Source of the DNA: Myxococcus landrumus
GTDB taxonomy: Bacteria; Myxococcota; Myxococcia; Myxococcales; Myxococcaceae
Reading direction: 5' to 3'
Assembly (NCBI RefSeq): GCF_017301635.1
Contig: NZ_CP071091.1
Location: forward strand, 649,001-713,000
Length of the DNA stretch: 64,000 nt
Shown: piece by piece, positions 54,771 to 63,139 of the stretch
How the letters are laid out: each line of letters begins with the position of its first letter
Position numbering within the stretch: the first letter of the stretch is position 1
Position numbers and translations under genes: made by a program
The notes under the pieces: model-generated
What the model was told of the DNA's origin: nothing
What the model saw: the letters and a program-made list of their open reading frames with translations, nothing else
The model's database searches: none

Positions 54771-55331
54771 CTACTTCTTCGTTGCCGCCTTCTTCGCGGG
54801 GGCCTTCTTCGCCGCCGCCTTCTTCTCCTGCGCGGGCCCCAGCAACGCGTCGACCTTCTGGGGCTCCGTCTCGCGCACCTTGGCCAGGCCGTTGGTGACA
54901 ATCCACCGGGTGTTGGCGTCCCCCTTGCTGGCGCTCAGCCACCGCTCGCACAGCTCCAACACGAGCGCGGGGTTCTTCTTGCTGCCGTCACGGAGCAGGT
55001 TCGCGACGGACTTGCGGACATACAGGCTGGAGTCCGCGTTCAGCATCTCGAGGACGGGGACCACGCTCTCGAACTGCGTGCGAGCCAATCCCCGCAAGCC
55101 CTCGCTGGACGCCCTCCGGACGTTCTCATCCGATGCCCGCGCCCACTTGCGCACCTCTCCCAGCACCGCGTCGGGGTGCTTCTTGGACAGCTCCACCAGT
55201 GCCGTCGCCGCCACCTCGCGGACCTTCCAGTCGTCGCTCGCGGCCAGGGCGTGGATGTCCCCGAACACCGCCTTCGGGTTGGCCTTGCCGGCCGCCACCA
55301 AGGTCTTCACGTCCGATACCTTCGTAATCAT
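54771..55331 (-). CDS. HEAT-repeat DNA alkylation repair-like protein with lysine tail
   Basis: 186 residues from ATG ending at 55331. Four to five short HEAT-like helices pairs (WKVREVAATALVELSKKHPD, NVRRASSEGLRGLARTQFES, LYVRKSVANLLRDGSKKNPA) resemble AlkD-type DNA glycosylases; catalytic residues cannot be assigned with confidence. The C-terminal tail EKKAAAKKAPAKKAATKK is histone H1-like and should bind DNA. The start codon overlaps the stop of the radical SAM gene (ATGA, 4 bp), so both are co-translated: likely a two-gene DNA repair operon. Confidence 0.82.
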   Translation of the reverse strand: MITKVSDVKTLVAAGKANPKAVFGDIHALAASDDWKVREVAATALVELSKKHPDAVLGEVRKWARASDENVRRASSEGLRGLARTQFESVVPVLEMLNADSSLYVRKSVANLLRDGSKKNPALVLELCERWLSASKGDANTRWIVTNGLAKVRETEPQKVDALLGPAQEKKAAAKKAPAKKAATKK

Positions 55332-56527
55332 GGCTTCTCCTCGGGAGCGTCGAACAACGGCCCGAATGTAGAGGGACTGGCGGCCCGGACGCGCTCCTTG
55401 CGCATCGCGGGCCACTCCAGGAGCCAGCGCTCGATGTCCCGAGCCACGGCCTCGCCCATCTCGGGCAACCGCCGCAGCCCCGTGCCCGGCTGTTGCTGGT
55501 GGATATCCACGATGCTCCGCGGCAACACATCCACCGTCCATGCGGCCTTCCGGTAGGCCCAGACACGGGAGGGGCTGGCCAGCTCCAGGTCCAGCTCCCA
55601 GCACTTCAAGAAGAGTCGCTCCGCGACCCACTTGTTCACCGCGAGCGGCCCCTCGGGGATGTACCGGGGCATGCGCGCGAGCACCCCGTGGCGCTCGCAC
55701 AACTCCCGGACCTGCTGGCCGATGCGGGCCTTGTACTCACGAGGCGCGCTGGAGCTCGGCGTGCCATCCGGCTCGTTGCCGTAGAGCTTCCGCCATCGTC
55801 CTGGCAACGAGGGCTCCAGCCTCCCGGCGGCCTCCCAGGTGAGCGCGGCCTGTTCTCCCTCCATGCTCATGCCCGCACCGAGGACGAACTTGCCGCCATG
55901 CGCCGCCGTCATCCGCACGGCCTCGTCCAGGTGCGCGGTGTCGTCGCCCACGAAGGGGATGATGGGCATCAGCGACGCGCCCACCAGGATGCCCGCCGAG
56001 GCGAGCCGCTCCATGCACTGGAGCCGGCGCTGGAGGCCCGGGCTGCGAGGCTCGAAGGCGGCCTTCAGTCGCGGCGAGAGGTTGCTGAAGCTGATGACCA
56101 CCCCCACCCAGCTTCGCCGGCTGAGCGCCTTCAGCAGGTCCAGGTCCCGCTCCAGGAGCGGGGAGCGCTCCACGATGAACACGGGGAAGGAGAGCTCATG
56201 CGCCACCTCCAGCATCTGGCGCGACAGCCGGTAGCGGTCCTCCGCGGGCTGCTGCCAGTCGCCACACGCGAGCACATCCCGCTCCAGCCGGGACAGCTCC
56301 GAGCGCAGCCGCTCCACCACGTTCGTCTTCACCTGGATGAGGGTGTCGAAGGTGGCCGGGTCCCGCTTCCCTAGATAGCGACCGCCTCGCAGGTAGCAGA
56401 AGGTGCAACCGCTGCGGCAGCCCACATACGGGTGCGCGCTGTAGCGCGTCCAGAACCACGGGCCGTCCACGCGCTTGTGCACGTGGACCACCTGGCGGGG
56501 CTGGTATTCCTCGAACGTGAGCTTCAT
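55328..56527 (-). CDS. radical SAM protein, spore-photoproduct-lyase-like (Rv2578c group)
   Basis: 399 residues from ATG ending at 56527. The cluster motif CRSGCTFC at 37-44 gives C37-x3-C41-x2-C44 for the 4Fe-4S cluster; PYVGCRSGCTFCYL is typical of the Rv2578c-like radical SAM group. The C-terminal ~60 residues hold a helix-hairpin-helix-like segment (GTGLRRLPEMGEAVARDIER), pointing to nucleic-acid contact. Followed without gap by the HEAT protein. Repair of DNA lesions is likely but not proven; the closest studied relatives are spore photoproduct lyases. Confidence 0.88.
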   Translation of the reverse strand: MKLTFEEYQPRQVVHVHKRVDGPWFWTRYSAHPYVGCRSGCTFCYLRGGRYLGKRDPATFDTLIQVKTNVVERLRSELSRLERDVLACGDWQQPAEDRYRLSRQMLEVAHELSFPVFIVERSPLLERDLDLLKALSRRSWVGVVISFSNLSPRLKAAFEPRSPGLQRRLQCMERLASAGILVGASLMPIIPFVGDDTAHLDEAVRMTAAHGGKFVLGAGMSMEGEQAALTWEAAGRLEPSLPGRWRKLYGNEPDGTPSSSAPREYKARIGQQVRELCERHGVLARMPRYIPEGPLAVNKWVAERLFLKCWELDLELASPSRVWAYRKAAWTVDVLPRSIVDIHQQQPGTGLRRLPEMGEAVARDIERWLLEWPAMRKERVRAASPSTFGPLFDAPEEKP

Positions 56528-56728
56528 GCCGTTATCAAGATGACGAAGGACACCCTGGCTAGAGCAGGCGGTGGGAGTCTGGCAAGCGGGACTTCGAAGC
56601 GGGCGCGCCCGGCCTGCCCTCCAGGGCATGTCGTCCGTGCAGTGCCGGATAGTGGCTCGCACTCGCGGACCAGAACCCGTGAAGTGATACACACTCGCCG
56701 TCCTTGTGCTTAACGGCCCCCGCCGTAT

Positions 56729-56764
56729 TTGTGTAGACAAGTCCACGCGGCACAGACGTGTCTG
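56729..56764. promoter_or_regulatory. two small palindromes upstream of the prenyltransferase gene
   Basis: TTGT-gtag-ACAA (56729-56740) and CAGAC-gt-GTCTG (56753-56764) lie 20-55 bp before the prenyltransferase start in the divergent gap. They are operator-like, but the bound regulator is unknown. Confidence 0.35.
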
Positions 56765-56783
56765 ACGATTCCTCAGAGGCTCC

Positions 56784-57665
56784 ATGCCAGCTCTGTCTCT
56801 TGGACTTGAGCGGTTGTGTGCGGATGTGGAGGCTGCCGCCGCGCTTGCGGGGGCTTCCTTTTCCCGGGAGGTGACTCGCAACGTCCTGAAGTCCTATCCA
56901 CGGTTTTTTACAAGCTCCGCGGTGAGCTTCCGCACGTCGACCCGGAAGCCAGAGAAGCGCGAGCTCAACGTGCGCTTCGTGGAGCTGGAGACTCCGGAGG
57001 ACCCCTACGCGGTGGCGCTCGCCGAGGGCCTCATCCACCGCAGCGGTCACCCCATCGACGACCTGTTCGAGCAGGTCCAGCGCAACGTGCCCATCCTGGG
57101 GTACGGCCTGGACTTCGGCGTCGCCTACGGCGTGGAGAAGATATGGCCCTTCTTCCCCCACCGGCCCCAGCCGCTCGAGGTGCTGCGCACGCTCCCGTCG
57201 CTGCCCCAGAGCGTCCAGGCCCACTCGGGCTTCCTGGTCGAGCATGACCTGACCGACCTGAGCCTCTTCGCGCTCGACTACCGGAGCCGCTCCGTCAACC
57301 TCTACTTCATGTGCAGGCCCGGCCACTTCTCCACCGGGCAGCTCGGGGACCTCCTCGGGGGCCTGGGCTTCGAACACCCGGGCGAGGAGCTGCTCGAGCA
57401 CTGCACGCGGGCCGTGCCCATCTACTTCACCTTCCGGTGGGACCGGCCTCGCATCGAGCGCGTGTGCTTTGGCGTCATCGCGCCCGGGCCTGGCCAACTG
57501 CCGACGCACTTCCACCCCATCATCGGGCAGTTCGCGGCGGGGGTGCCCTTCGCGACCGAGCGGCGCAACTTCATCTACAGCGTGACGCTGTCGCGGGAAG
57601 AGACCTTCATCAAGGTCGAGAATGACTACAGCGGAACGATGACGGCCTTGATGCAGGTGTTTTGA
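56784..57665 (+). CDS. ABBA-type aromatic prenyltransferase (NphB/CloQ family)
   Basis: 293 residues, the usual length (~300). By eye it follows NphB: DPYAVALAEGL, SGHPIDDLFEQVQRNVPI (~89-106), GVAYGVEKIWPFFP (~112-125), DYRSRSVNLYFMCRPG (~165-180), YFTFRWDRPRIERVCFGVIA (~214-233) and FATERRNFIYSVTLSREETF near the end. The fold is a barrel in which an allylic diphosphate is joined to an aromatic acceptor, usually independent of divalent metal in some members. It opens the forward biosynthetic cluster. Prenyl length and acceptor unknown. No signal peptide. Confidence 0.92.
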   Translation: MPALSLGLERLCADVEAAAALAGASFSREVTRNVLKSYPRFFTSSAVSFRTSTRKPEKRELNVRFVELETPEDPYAVALAEGLIHRSGHPIDDLFEQVQRNVPILGYGLDFGVAYGVEKIWPFFPHRPQPLEVLRTLPSLPQSVQAHSGFLVEHDLTDLSLFALDYRSRSVNLYFMCRPGHFSTGQLGDLLGGLGFEHPGEELLEHCTRAVPIYFTFRWDRPRIERVCFGVIAPGPGQLPTHFHPIIGQFAAGVPFATERRNFIYSVTLSREETFIKVENDYSGTMTALMQVF

Positions 57666-57712
57666 AGACGCTGGGGCGCTGCCGCCATGGGGCAGTCGAG
57701 AGGAGCACCGGT

Positions 57713-59056
57713 ATGGAATGGTCGCCAAATATCGAGACGCTGTACTCGAAGATTGTCGCGCAGGTGCCAATGGTGTTCCGGCCCATCGTCAAGCCCAAGC
57801 TCCGTGAGGCGGCCGAGGCGCAGAGCCGCCACCGGAACGAGAGCTGGGTGAGCGAGGCGGACCTCGTCGCGGCCCTCTTCGAAATCACGCCCAAGCAGTT
57901 CAAGGACGAGTGCGTGAAGATGGTGAAGGGCCTGGGCCTGGACGCCGCCCGATACGTGGACCTCAATGAGCTCCGCAATCAGTACAAGAAGTCCTGGGCG
58001 GAGTTCGGGGAGGCCTTCCATCCCGGCAACTACCACATCACGCTGTACGTGACGGACCGCTGCAATGAGCAGTGCAAGCACTGCGCAATCGACCTGTTCA
58101 AGCGGGACGACCTGCCCATCAAGGACTGGATCAACATCCAGGACAACCTGGAGGGCGCGCTGCGCAAGCAGGGGCGGCGTGGTGTGTACATCTACTTCGG
58201 TGGCGAGCCCACCGTGCGCAAGGACCTCAAGGACCTCATCGTCCACGCGGGGAAGAACAACTACTTCCATGCCCTGGCCACCAACGGGCTGCTCTTCAAC
58301 GACGACTATGCGCGGTTCTGCGCCGACAATGGCATGAGCCATGTCTTCGTCAGCCTGGACAGCGCGGACCCCCAGAAGGCGGCGAAGATTCGCGGCGCCA
58401 AGCGGGCGGGGGACCTGGCGAGGCGCGCCATCGAGAACGCGCAGAAGTACGGGATGTTCGTCATCGTCAACTTCGTCGTGATGAAGCAGAACATCGACGA
58501 GATGGAGTCGATGAAGACGCTCATCGAGAGCTGGGGTGCGGCGCCCTACATGCGCGCGGTCATCAAGACCGGCACGGCGGCGCAGTACTGGAAGGAGGTC
58601 GGCCTGAGCCCGGAGGAGTACCGGCGCTTCTACGACTTCAAGTACCGCCACGCCATCGAGGCGGTGCGCAAGGGTCTGGGCTCCACGCTGCCCATCTTCG
58701 ACATCTGGGACTGGACGCCCTTCATGGAGCAGCCTCGCACCGACGCGGAGCGGACGGCCATCGAGTGGGGCGTGGGCTGCCAGTCCTGCCGCACCATCTC
58801 CGGCGTGGACGTCAACGGCGACCTCTTCCCCTGCTACTACCCCACGCAGCTCAAGCTGGGGAGCCTCCTGACACAGCGGTTCGAGGACATCATGGAGACG
58901 CAGGTGTTCAAGGACATCCGCGACCGGAAGAAGACGAGCGGCAAGTGCACCTCGTGCGGCAATCGCCAGCTCTGTGGCGGCGGCTGCGGCGTCCACTCGG
59001 AATGCGAGACGGGGGACTTCTTCGCCTCCGTCCCGTATTGCTGGCACAAGGAATAG
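57713..59056 (+). CDS. radical SAM/SPASM enzyme with N-terminal PCP_red-like domain
   Basis: 447 residues from ATG 57713 with AGGAG about 9 nt upstream. Residues 10-80 (IVAQVPMVFRPIVKPKLREA and RHRNESWVSEADLVAALFEI) resemble the PCP_red domain of protochlorophyllide-reductase subunits. Cluster motif C117-NEQ-C121-KH-C124 is the radical SAM core, followed by YIYFGGEPTVRKDL (~173-186). The C-terminal SPASM-type cysteines GCQSCRT, FPCYY, CTSCGNRQLCGGGCG and YCWHKE bind auxiliary iron-sulfur clusters, as in peptide- or cofactor-modifying enzymes. No precursor peptide gene is visible next to it, so the substrate may not be a peptide. Confidence 0.9.
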   Translation: MEWSPNIETLYSKIVAQVPMVFRPIVKPKLREAAEAQSRHRNESWVSEADLVAALFEITPKQFKDECVKMVKGLGLDAARYVDLNELRNQYKKSWAEFGEAFHPGNYHITLYVTDRCNEQCKHCAIDLFKRDDLPIKDWINIQDNLEGALRKQGRRGVYIYFGGEPTVRKDLKDLIVHAGKNNYFHALATNGLLFNDDYARFCADNGMSHVFVSLDSADPQKAAKIRGAKRAGDLARRAIENAQKYGMFVIVNFVVMKQNIDEMESMKTLIESWGAAPYMRAVIKTGTAAQYWKEVGLSPEEYRRFYDFKYRHAIEAVRKGLGSTLPIFDIWDWTPFMEQPRTDAERTAIEWGVGCQSCRTISGVDVNGDLFPCYYPTQLKLGSLLTQRFEDIMETQVFKDIRDRKKTSGKCTSCGNRQLCGGGCGVHSECETGDFFASVPYCWHKE

Positions 59057-59071
59057 GGCTGGGGTGACGCC

Positions 59072-60649
59072 ATGAGCCGCAAGCACGAGGTGGTCATTGT
59101 TGGAGGCGGACACAACGGCCTCACCGTGGCGTGTTATCTCGCGCGCGCCGGGGTGGATGTCTGTGTCCTGGAGTCCCTCCCGTACGTGGGCGGAGGAGTC
59201 ATCTCCTCGCGCTCGGTGGTGCCCGGCTTCAAGGCGGATATCTGCTCCATCTGGCATGGCTTCATCCAGGCCAATCCGCTCCTGTTGGAGGACGAGCTCG
59301 GGCTGAAGTCGAAGTTCGGCCTGCGCTACCTCACGTCGGAGAACCAGTTCGGCGTGCTCTTCCCGGATGACTCGCACCTCAACATCTACCGGGACGTGGA
59401 GCGGACCTGTCAGTCCATCGCGAAGTTCTCCCAGAAGGACGCGGACGCCTACCGGCGCTTCCACGGCTGGGGTGAGCAGATGTTGGACATGCTGACGCAA
59501 GGCATGTTCAACCCGCCGCCGCCCTTCGGAGCCTTCGTCGCCGCGCTGGACCAGAGCCCCCCGGGCCGCGCGCTCCTGCGCTCGCTGATGATGAGCGCGC
59601 TGGACCTCTGCGACGAGTGGTTCGAGAGCGACGCGGTGAAGGTCGCGCTCACCAAGTTCTCCGCCCAGTCGGGCATCGCCCCGGGGACGCTGGGCTCGGG
59701 CATCGTCCTGTTCCTCTTCATTCCGCTGACGCACAAGTATGGCGGCGCCATTCCCATGGGCGGCTCGGGCGCGCTCAGCGAGGCGATGGAGCGTTGCCTG
59801 GCGCACCACGGCGGCACCGTCCTCACGGAGCGGACCGTCGAGCAGGTCCTCACCTCCGGAGGGCGCGCGTCCGGCGTGCGGCTGCGCGGCGGAGAGGAGA
59901 TTCTCGCGACGAAGGCGGTGGTCTCCAACCTCCACGCGCGGCAACTGGCGGAGCTGGTGGACCCGAGCCTCCTCCCGACGGACTTCGTGGGCCAGCTTCG
60001 CCAGCTCAAGCGCTCCGAGTACGGCGCGGTGAGCCAGGGCTACGCGCTGCGCGAGGCGCCCCGGTACAAGGCCGGGGACGAGGTGAGCGACGCGCTCTTC
60101 GTCGAGTTCGCGCCGCTGCCCCTGGAGACGTTCCTTCGGGGCTTCGATGAGCTGCGATACGGCCGCGTCCGCATGGACATGCCGACCGTCGGATGCCAGA
60201 CGCGGCTGGACCCGTCACGGGCTCCAGAGGGCAAGCACACCCTCCACCTCTTCCACTACGCCCCGTTCGAGCTCGCCGAAGGCGGCGCCGCGCGCTGGGA
60301 CGAGGTGCGGCAGGAGGTGGCCAACGGCATCCTCGCCACGTTGCAGCAGCGGACCACCAACATGGGCGCCGACAACATCATCGGCCGCCTGGTGGAGACG
60401 CCGCTGGACCTGTCGCGGCGCAACCCGGCGATGATCGCCGGGGACTACAACCACATCGGGATGTACCTGAGCCAGCAGCTCGGCAATCGCTATCTGCCGG
60501 GGTGGGGCTACCGCACGCCCGTGGACGGGCTGTGGATGTGCGGCCCCAGCTGCCACCCAGGCGGCGGCGTGACGGGCGGGGGAAGGGCGGCGGTCCAGCC
60601 GTTGATGGAGTCGCTCGGCGTGGACTTCGCGAGAGCCATCCGCGGCTGA
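59072..60649 (+). CDS. phytoene-desaturase-like FAD oxidoreductase
   Basis: 525 residues. FAD-binding VVIVGGGHNGLTVACYLARA (~7-26) at the N-terminus and GLWMCGPSCHPGGGVTGGGR (~489-508) near the C-terminus are the two dinucleotide/FAD signatures of the amine-oxidase/phytoene-desaturase fold; VPGFKADICSIWHGF and GALSEAMERCLAHHGGTV lie between. Ends in a Gly/Arg-rich turn. Starts 15 nt after the radical SAM gene, in one transcript with it. Probable isoprenoid- or aromatics-directed desaturase; substrate unknown. Confidence 0.92.
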   Translation: MSRKHEVVIVGGGHNGLTVACYLARAGVDVCVLESLPYVGGGVISSRSVVPGFKADICSIWHGFIQANPLLLEDELGLKSKFGLRYLTSENQFGVLFPDDSHLNIYRDVERTCQSIAKFSQKDADAYRRFHGWGEQMLDMLTQGMFNPPPPFGAFVAALDQSPPGRALLRSLMMSALDLCDEWFESDAVKVALTKFSAQSGIAPGTLGSGIVLFLFIPLTHKYGGAIPMGGSGALSEAMERCLAHHGGTVLTERTVEQVLTSGGRASGVRLRGGEEILATKAVVSNLHARQLAELVDPSLLPTDFVGQLRQLKRSEYGAVSQGYALREAPRYKAGDEVSDALFVEFAPLPLETFLRGFDELRYGRVRMDMPTVGCQTRLDPSRAPEGKHTLHLFHYAPFELAEGGAARWDEVRQEVANGILATLQQRTTNMGADNIIGRLVETPLDLSRRNPAMIAGDYNHIGMYLSQQLGNRYLPGWGYRTPVDGLWMCGPSCHPGGGVTGGGRAAVQPLMESLGVDFARAIRG

Positions 60650-60697
60650 CACGGCCGCGGAGACCAGGCGCGGAATACTTCCGTGGGGAGGCGAGCC

Positions 60698-61147
60698 TTG
60701 GACGGGAACCTGTCAGCGCGGGTCCTCGTGTGCGGCGTGGCCGTGGGCCTCGTCGTGAACACGGGGGAGTTCCTCCTCAACGGAGTCCTGCTCCATGGGG
60801 AGTGGGGCACGGTGATGCATTCCCTGGGGCGGGCTCCGCCTGGGGTGGAGTCCATCGCCTCGCTCACGGTGATGACCTTCCTCCTCGGCATCGCCACCAT
60901 GTGGCTGTATGTGAATCTCCGGCGGGGCTGTGATTCGGATCGGGAGGCCGTGCTCCGGACGGCCCTGGTGTCATGGCTGTTCGCCTATGGGCTGGGATTC
61001 GGTTGGTCCTGGGCCCTGGGGGTCTTCCCGCTCTCCCTCTATCTCCCCACGCTGCTCTGGTCCGGAGTCGAGTTGTTGCTGGGCACCTTCGTGGGTGCCC
61101 GGCTCTACGCATGGAGGCGGCCGGTGCTGGGCGGCGGGCTGGGCTAG
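60698..61147 (+). CDS. small integral membrane protein
   Basis: About 149 residues from TTG 60698 (GGGGAGGCGAGCC upstream); GTG at 60683 is an alternative start. Four hydrophobic segments are visible: ARVLVCGVAVGLVVNTGEFL, IASLTVMTFLLGIATMWLYV, LRTALVSWLFAYGLGFGWSW and LSLYLPTLLWSGVELLLGTF. The family is not recognised. Located between the oxidoreductase and P450 genes, it might anchor or transport a lipophilic product of the cluster. Confidence 0.75.
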   Translation: MDGNLSARVLVCGVAVGLVVNTGEFLLNGVLLHGEWGTVMHSLGRAPPGVESIASLTVMTFLLGIATMWLYVNLRRGCDSDREAVLRTALVSWLFAYGLGFGWSWALGVFPLSLYLPTLLWSGVELLLGTFVGARLYAWRRPVLGGGLG

Positions 61148-61180
61148 GGCAGTTCCTCGACGCAGAGAGAGAGGCGAGAC

Positions 61181-62416
61181 ATGTCACAGACGCCCGATAT
61201 CAGCATCTTCAGCCCTTCGTTCCTCGCGAATCCCTTTCCCATCTACCAACAGCTCCGGGAGCAGGCGCCGGTGTTCTGGTCCCGGGAGCTGGGGGCCTGG
61301 CTCATCTCCCGCTACGCCGATGTGAAGATGCTCCTCACGGACGAGCGCGCGACGCCCGACCAGAAGGCCTGGGCGGGCTTCCCCGAGCTGAAGAACTCCG
61401 CGCAGCCGACGGAGCATGTCCAGTGGGCGCTCGACGCCACGCTGCTGCTCTGCCACGGCGCCCAGCACGCGCGGATGCGGCGCTTCGCCAACACCCCGTT
61501 CCAGTCGGCGGGCTGCGGCCGCATCGCGCGGGTGACGGAGCAGGTCGTCCACGAGGTGCTGGCGGGCTTCTCCGGGCGCAAGGAGATAGACCTGCTCGCG
61601 GACTTCTCGGCGCCCATCCGCATCAAGGTCATGGGGCGCCTGTTCGGTGCGGGCTTCACGCCGGAGGAGGAGGAGTTCCTCGTCACGGGGACGAACCTGG
61701 CGCTAGGCTTCCTGGAGCCCTCGCTCGCGCCGGAGGCCATCTCCCGGAACGAGGGCGCGCTGCGTGGCTTCCGCTCGCTCGTGGAGAACGTCATCCGCCG
61801 CGGGCAGGAGGCGGGGGCGGGGGACTCCATCCTGGGGGACCTGCTCCAGCCCAATCGCGAAGGGGACCGGCTGTCCGACGAGGAGGTGCTCTCCTTGGTG
61901 TTCTCCTTCCTGCTGGCCGGCACCGAGGCCAACGGGAGCCTCATCACCATGGGCGTGTTGCTGCTGCTGGAGCACTCGGGGCAGCTGGCCCACCTCCAGC
62001 GGGAGCCGGACCGCTACCCGGACGCCATCCGGGAGATTCTCCGTTACCGGAGCTTCACCAAATTCCTGCCACGCTACTTGAAGGAAGACATCACGCTTCA
62101 CGGAAACGTCATGAAACAAGGGCAGATTGCCCTGCTCTTGTTTCAGTCCGCCTTCAGAGATCCTGAGACGTTCGAAAACCCAGACGTCTTCGACGTCATG
62201 CGCAAGCGCTCGCATGAGCTGCTCGCCTTCGGCGCTGGCCCGCACCGGTGCGTGGGGGAGCGGATGGCGGAAATCGAGGCTGTGATTGCGCTGAGGGAGT
62301 TCTTCAAGCGCTTCCCCAAGGCGACGCTGCGGGGCAGCGAGGCGGACTGGGTGAAACACCATATGCTCGTCGCCGTGCCCCGGTCCGTGCCCGTCGTGCC
62401 TGTATTGCTTTCATAG
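61181..62416 (+). CDS. cytochrome P450 with altered I-helix
   Basis: 411 residues. Heme loop FGAGPHRCVGERMAEIE with the thiolate Cys, K-helix AIREILRYRS with ExxR. The I-helix reads LLAGTEANGSLITMG: the threonine of the usual AGxET oxygen-activation motif is Ala. P450s without this Thr often use peroxide or do non-standard chemistry. Part of the prenyltransferase cluster, 33 nt after the membrane-protein gene. Substrate unknown. Confidence 0.94.
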   Translation: MSQTPDISIFSPSFLANPFPIYQQLREQAPVFWSRELGAWLISRYADVKMLLTDERATPDQKAWAGFPELKNSAQPTEHVQWALDATLLLCHGAQHARMRRFANTPFQSAGCGRIARVTEQVVHEVLAGFSGRKEIDLLADFSAPIRIKVMGRLFGAGFTPEEEEFLVTGTNLALGFLEPSLAPEAISRNEGALRGFRSLVENVIRRGQEAGAGDSILGDLLQPNREGDRLSDEEVLSLVFSFLLAGTEANGSLITMGVLLLLEHSGQLAHLQREPDRYPDAIREILRYRSFTKFLPRYLKEDITLHGNVMKQGQIALLLFQSAFRDPETFENPDVFDVMRKRSHELLAFGAGPHRCVGERMAEIEAVIALREFFKRFPKATLRGSEADWVKHHMLVAVPRSVPVVPVLLS

Positions 62417-62587
62417 TCTGGCCCGCACGTCGACAGAGGCGTGTGATGAATAGTCAATGCTCCGAGGCGGCTCGGCGCGCGTGGCCTTGAATCCAGCTCG
62501 CTGTATTCGCGAAAGCTGGTTTAATGCCATACAGGTGAGAGTCCTGCCTTCGCTGCGCGCCTCCGTCATTTTCCAGAAGGAGATGTG

Positions 62588-63139
62588 ATGATGCAGGCGC
62601 CCGGGCGCGAAGAGGCGGAGGTCATCCTGCTGGATGGGACGCGCCTGCCGGGAGGCTTCGCTGTCGAGTACCAATGGCTCACCGCCCAGCTCGCCATGGG
62701 CGGGATGATTGGCACCGCCTCGAATGTGGGCGTGCTGGAAGACGCGCGCATCACCCACGTCATCAACCTCCAGGAGGAGTTCGACGACGCGGCGCTGCTG
62801 AAGGACACCGGCCTGGTCCTTCGATGGCTCGGGGTGCCCGACTCGCTGGAGCCCTTTCCGGCGGAGGCGCTGGGTGAGGCCCTGCGTTTCTACCGGCAGG
62901 CCATCGCGAGGAGCGACCACCGCGTCTACGTCCATTGCATGGCGGGGAAGAACCGCTCGCCGCTCTTCGTGTACGCGCTGCTGCGGGCGGAGGGCTGGAC
63001 GGAGCAGGCCGCCGTGGAGGCCATTCGCCGCGCCTCTCCGGCGGCGCTCTTGCGGCGCGGCGCGCTGGAGGCTGTCGAACATCTTCTGCCGAGCCTGGTG
63101 GAAGGACGCGGAACGGAGGCGGTCTCGCGATGCGACTGA
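62588..63139 (+). CDS. dual-specificity protein phosphatase-like enzyme
   Basis: 183 residues. Several start codons are crowded (GTG 62585, ATG 62588, ATG 62591), with AAGGAG at 62577-62582; I use 62588. The DSP active site VHCMAGKNRSP gives H-C117-x5-R123-S; general acid Asp is probably within GVPDSLEPF (~82-90). ASNVGVLEDARITHVINLQE (~44-63) is the typical strand pair. It overlaps the start of the next gene by 10 bp. Regulation of the PEP-enzyme-like neighbour by dephosphorylation is a possibility, not shown. Confidence 0.9.
   Translation: MMQAPGREEAEVILLDGTRLPGGFAVEYQWLTAQLAMGGMIGTASNVGVLEDARITHVINLQEEFDDAALLKDTGLVLRWLGVPDSLEPFPAEALGEALRFYRQAIARSDHRVYVHCMAGKNRSPLFVYALLRAEGWTEQAAVEAIRRASPAALLRRGALEAVEHLLPSLVEGRGTEAVSRCD

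Noticed and set aside
56628..56687. 19-residue frame before the prenyltransferase that might be a precursor peptide of the SPASM enzyme
   Set aside because: No ribosome site, no leader-like features and no conserved core; too little to call.
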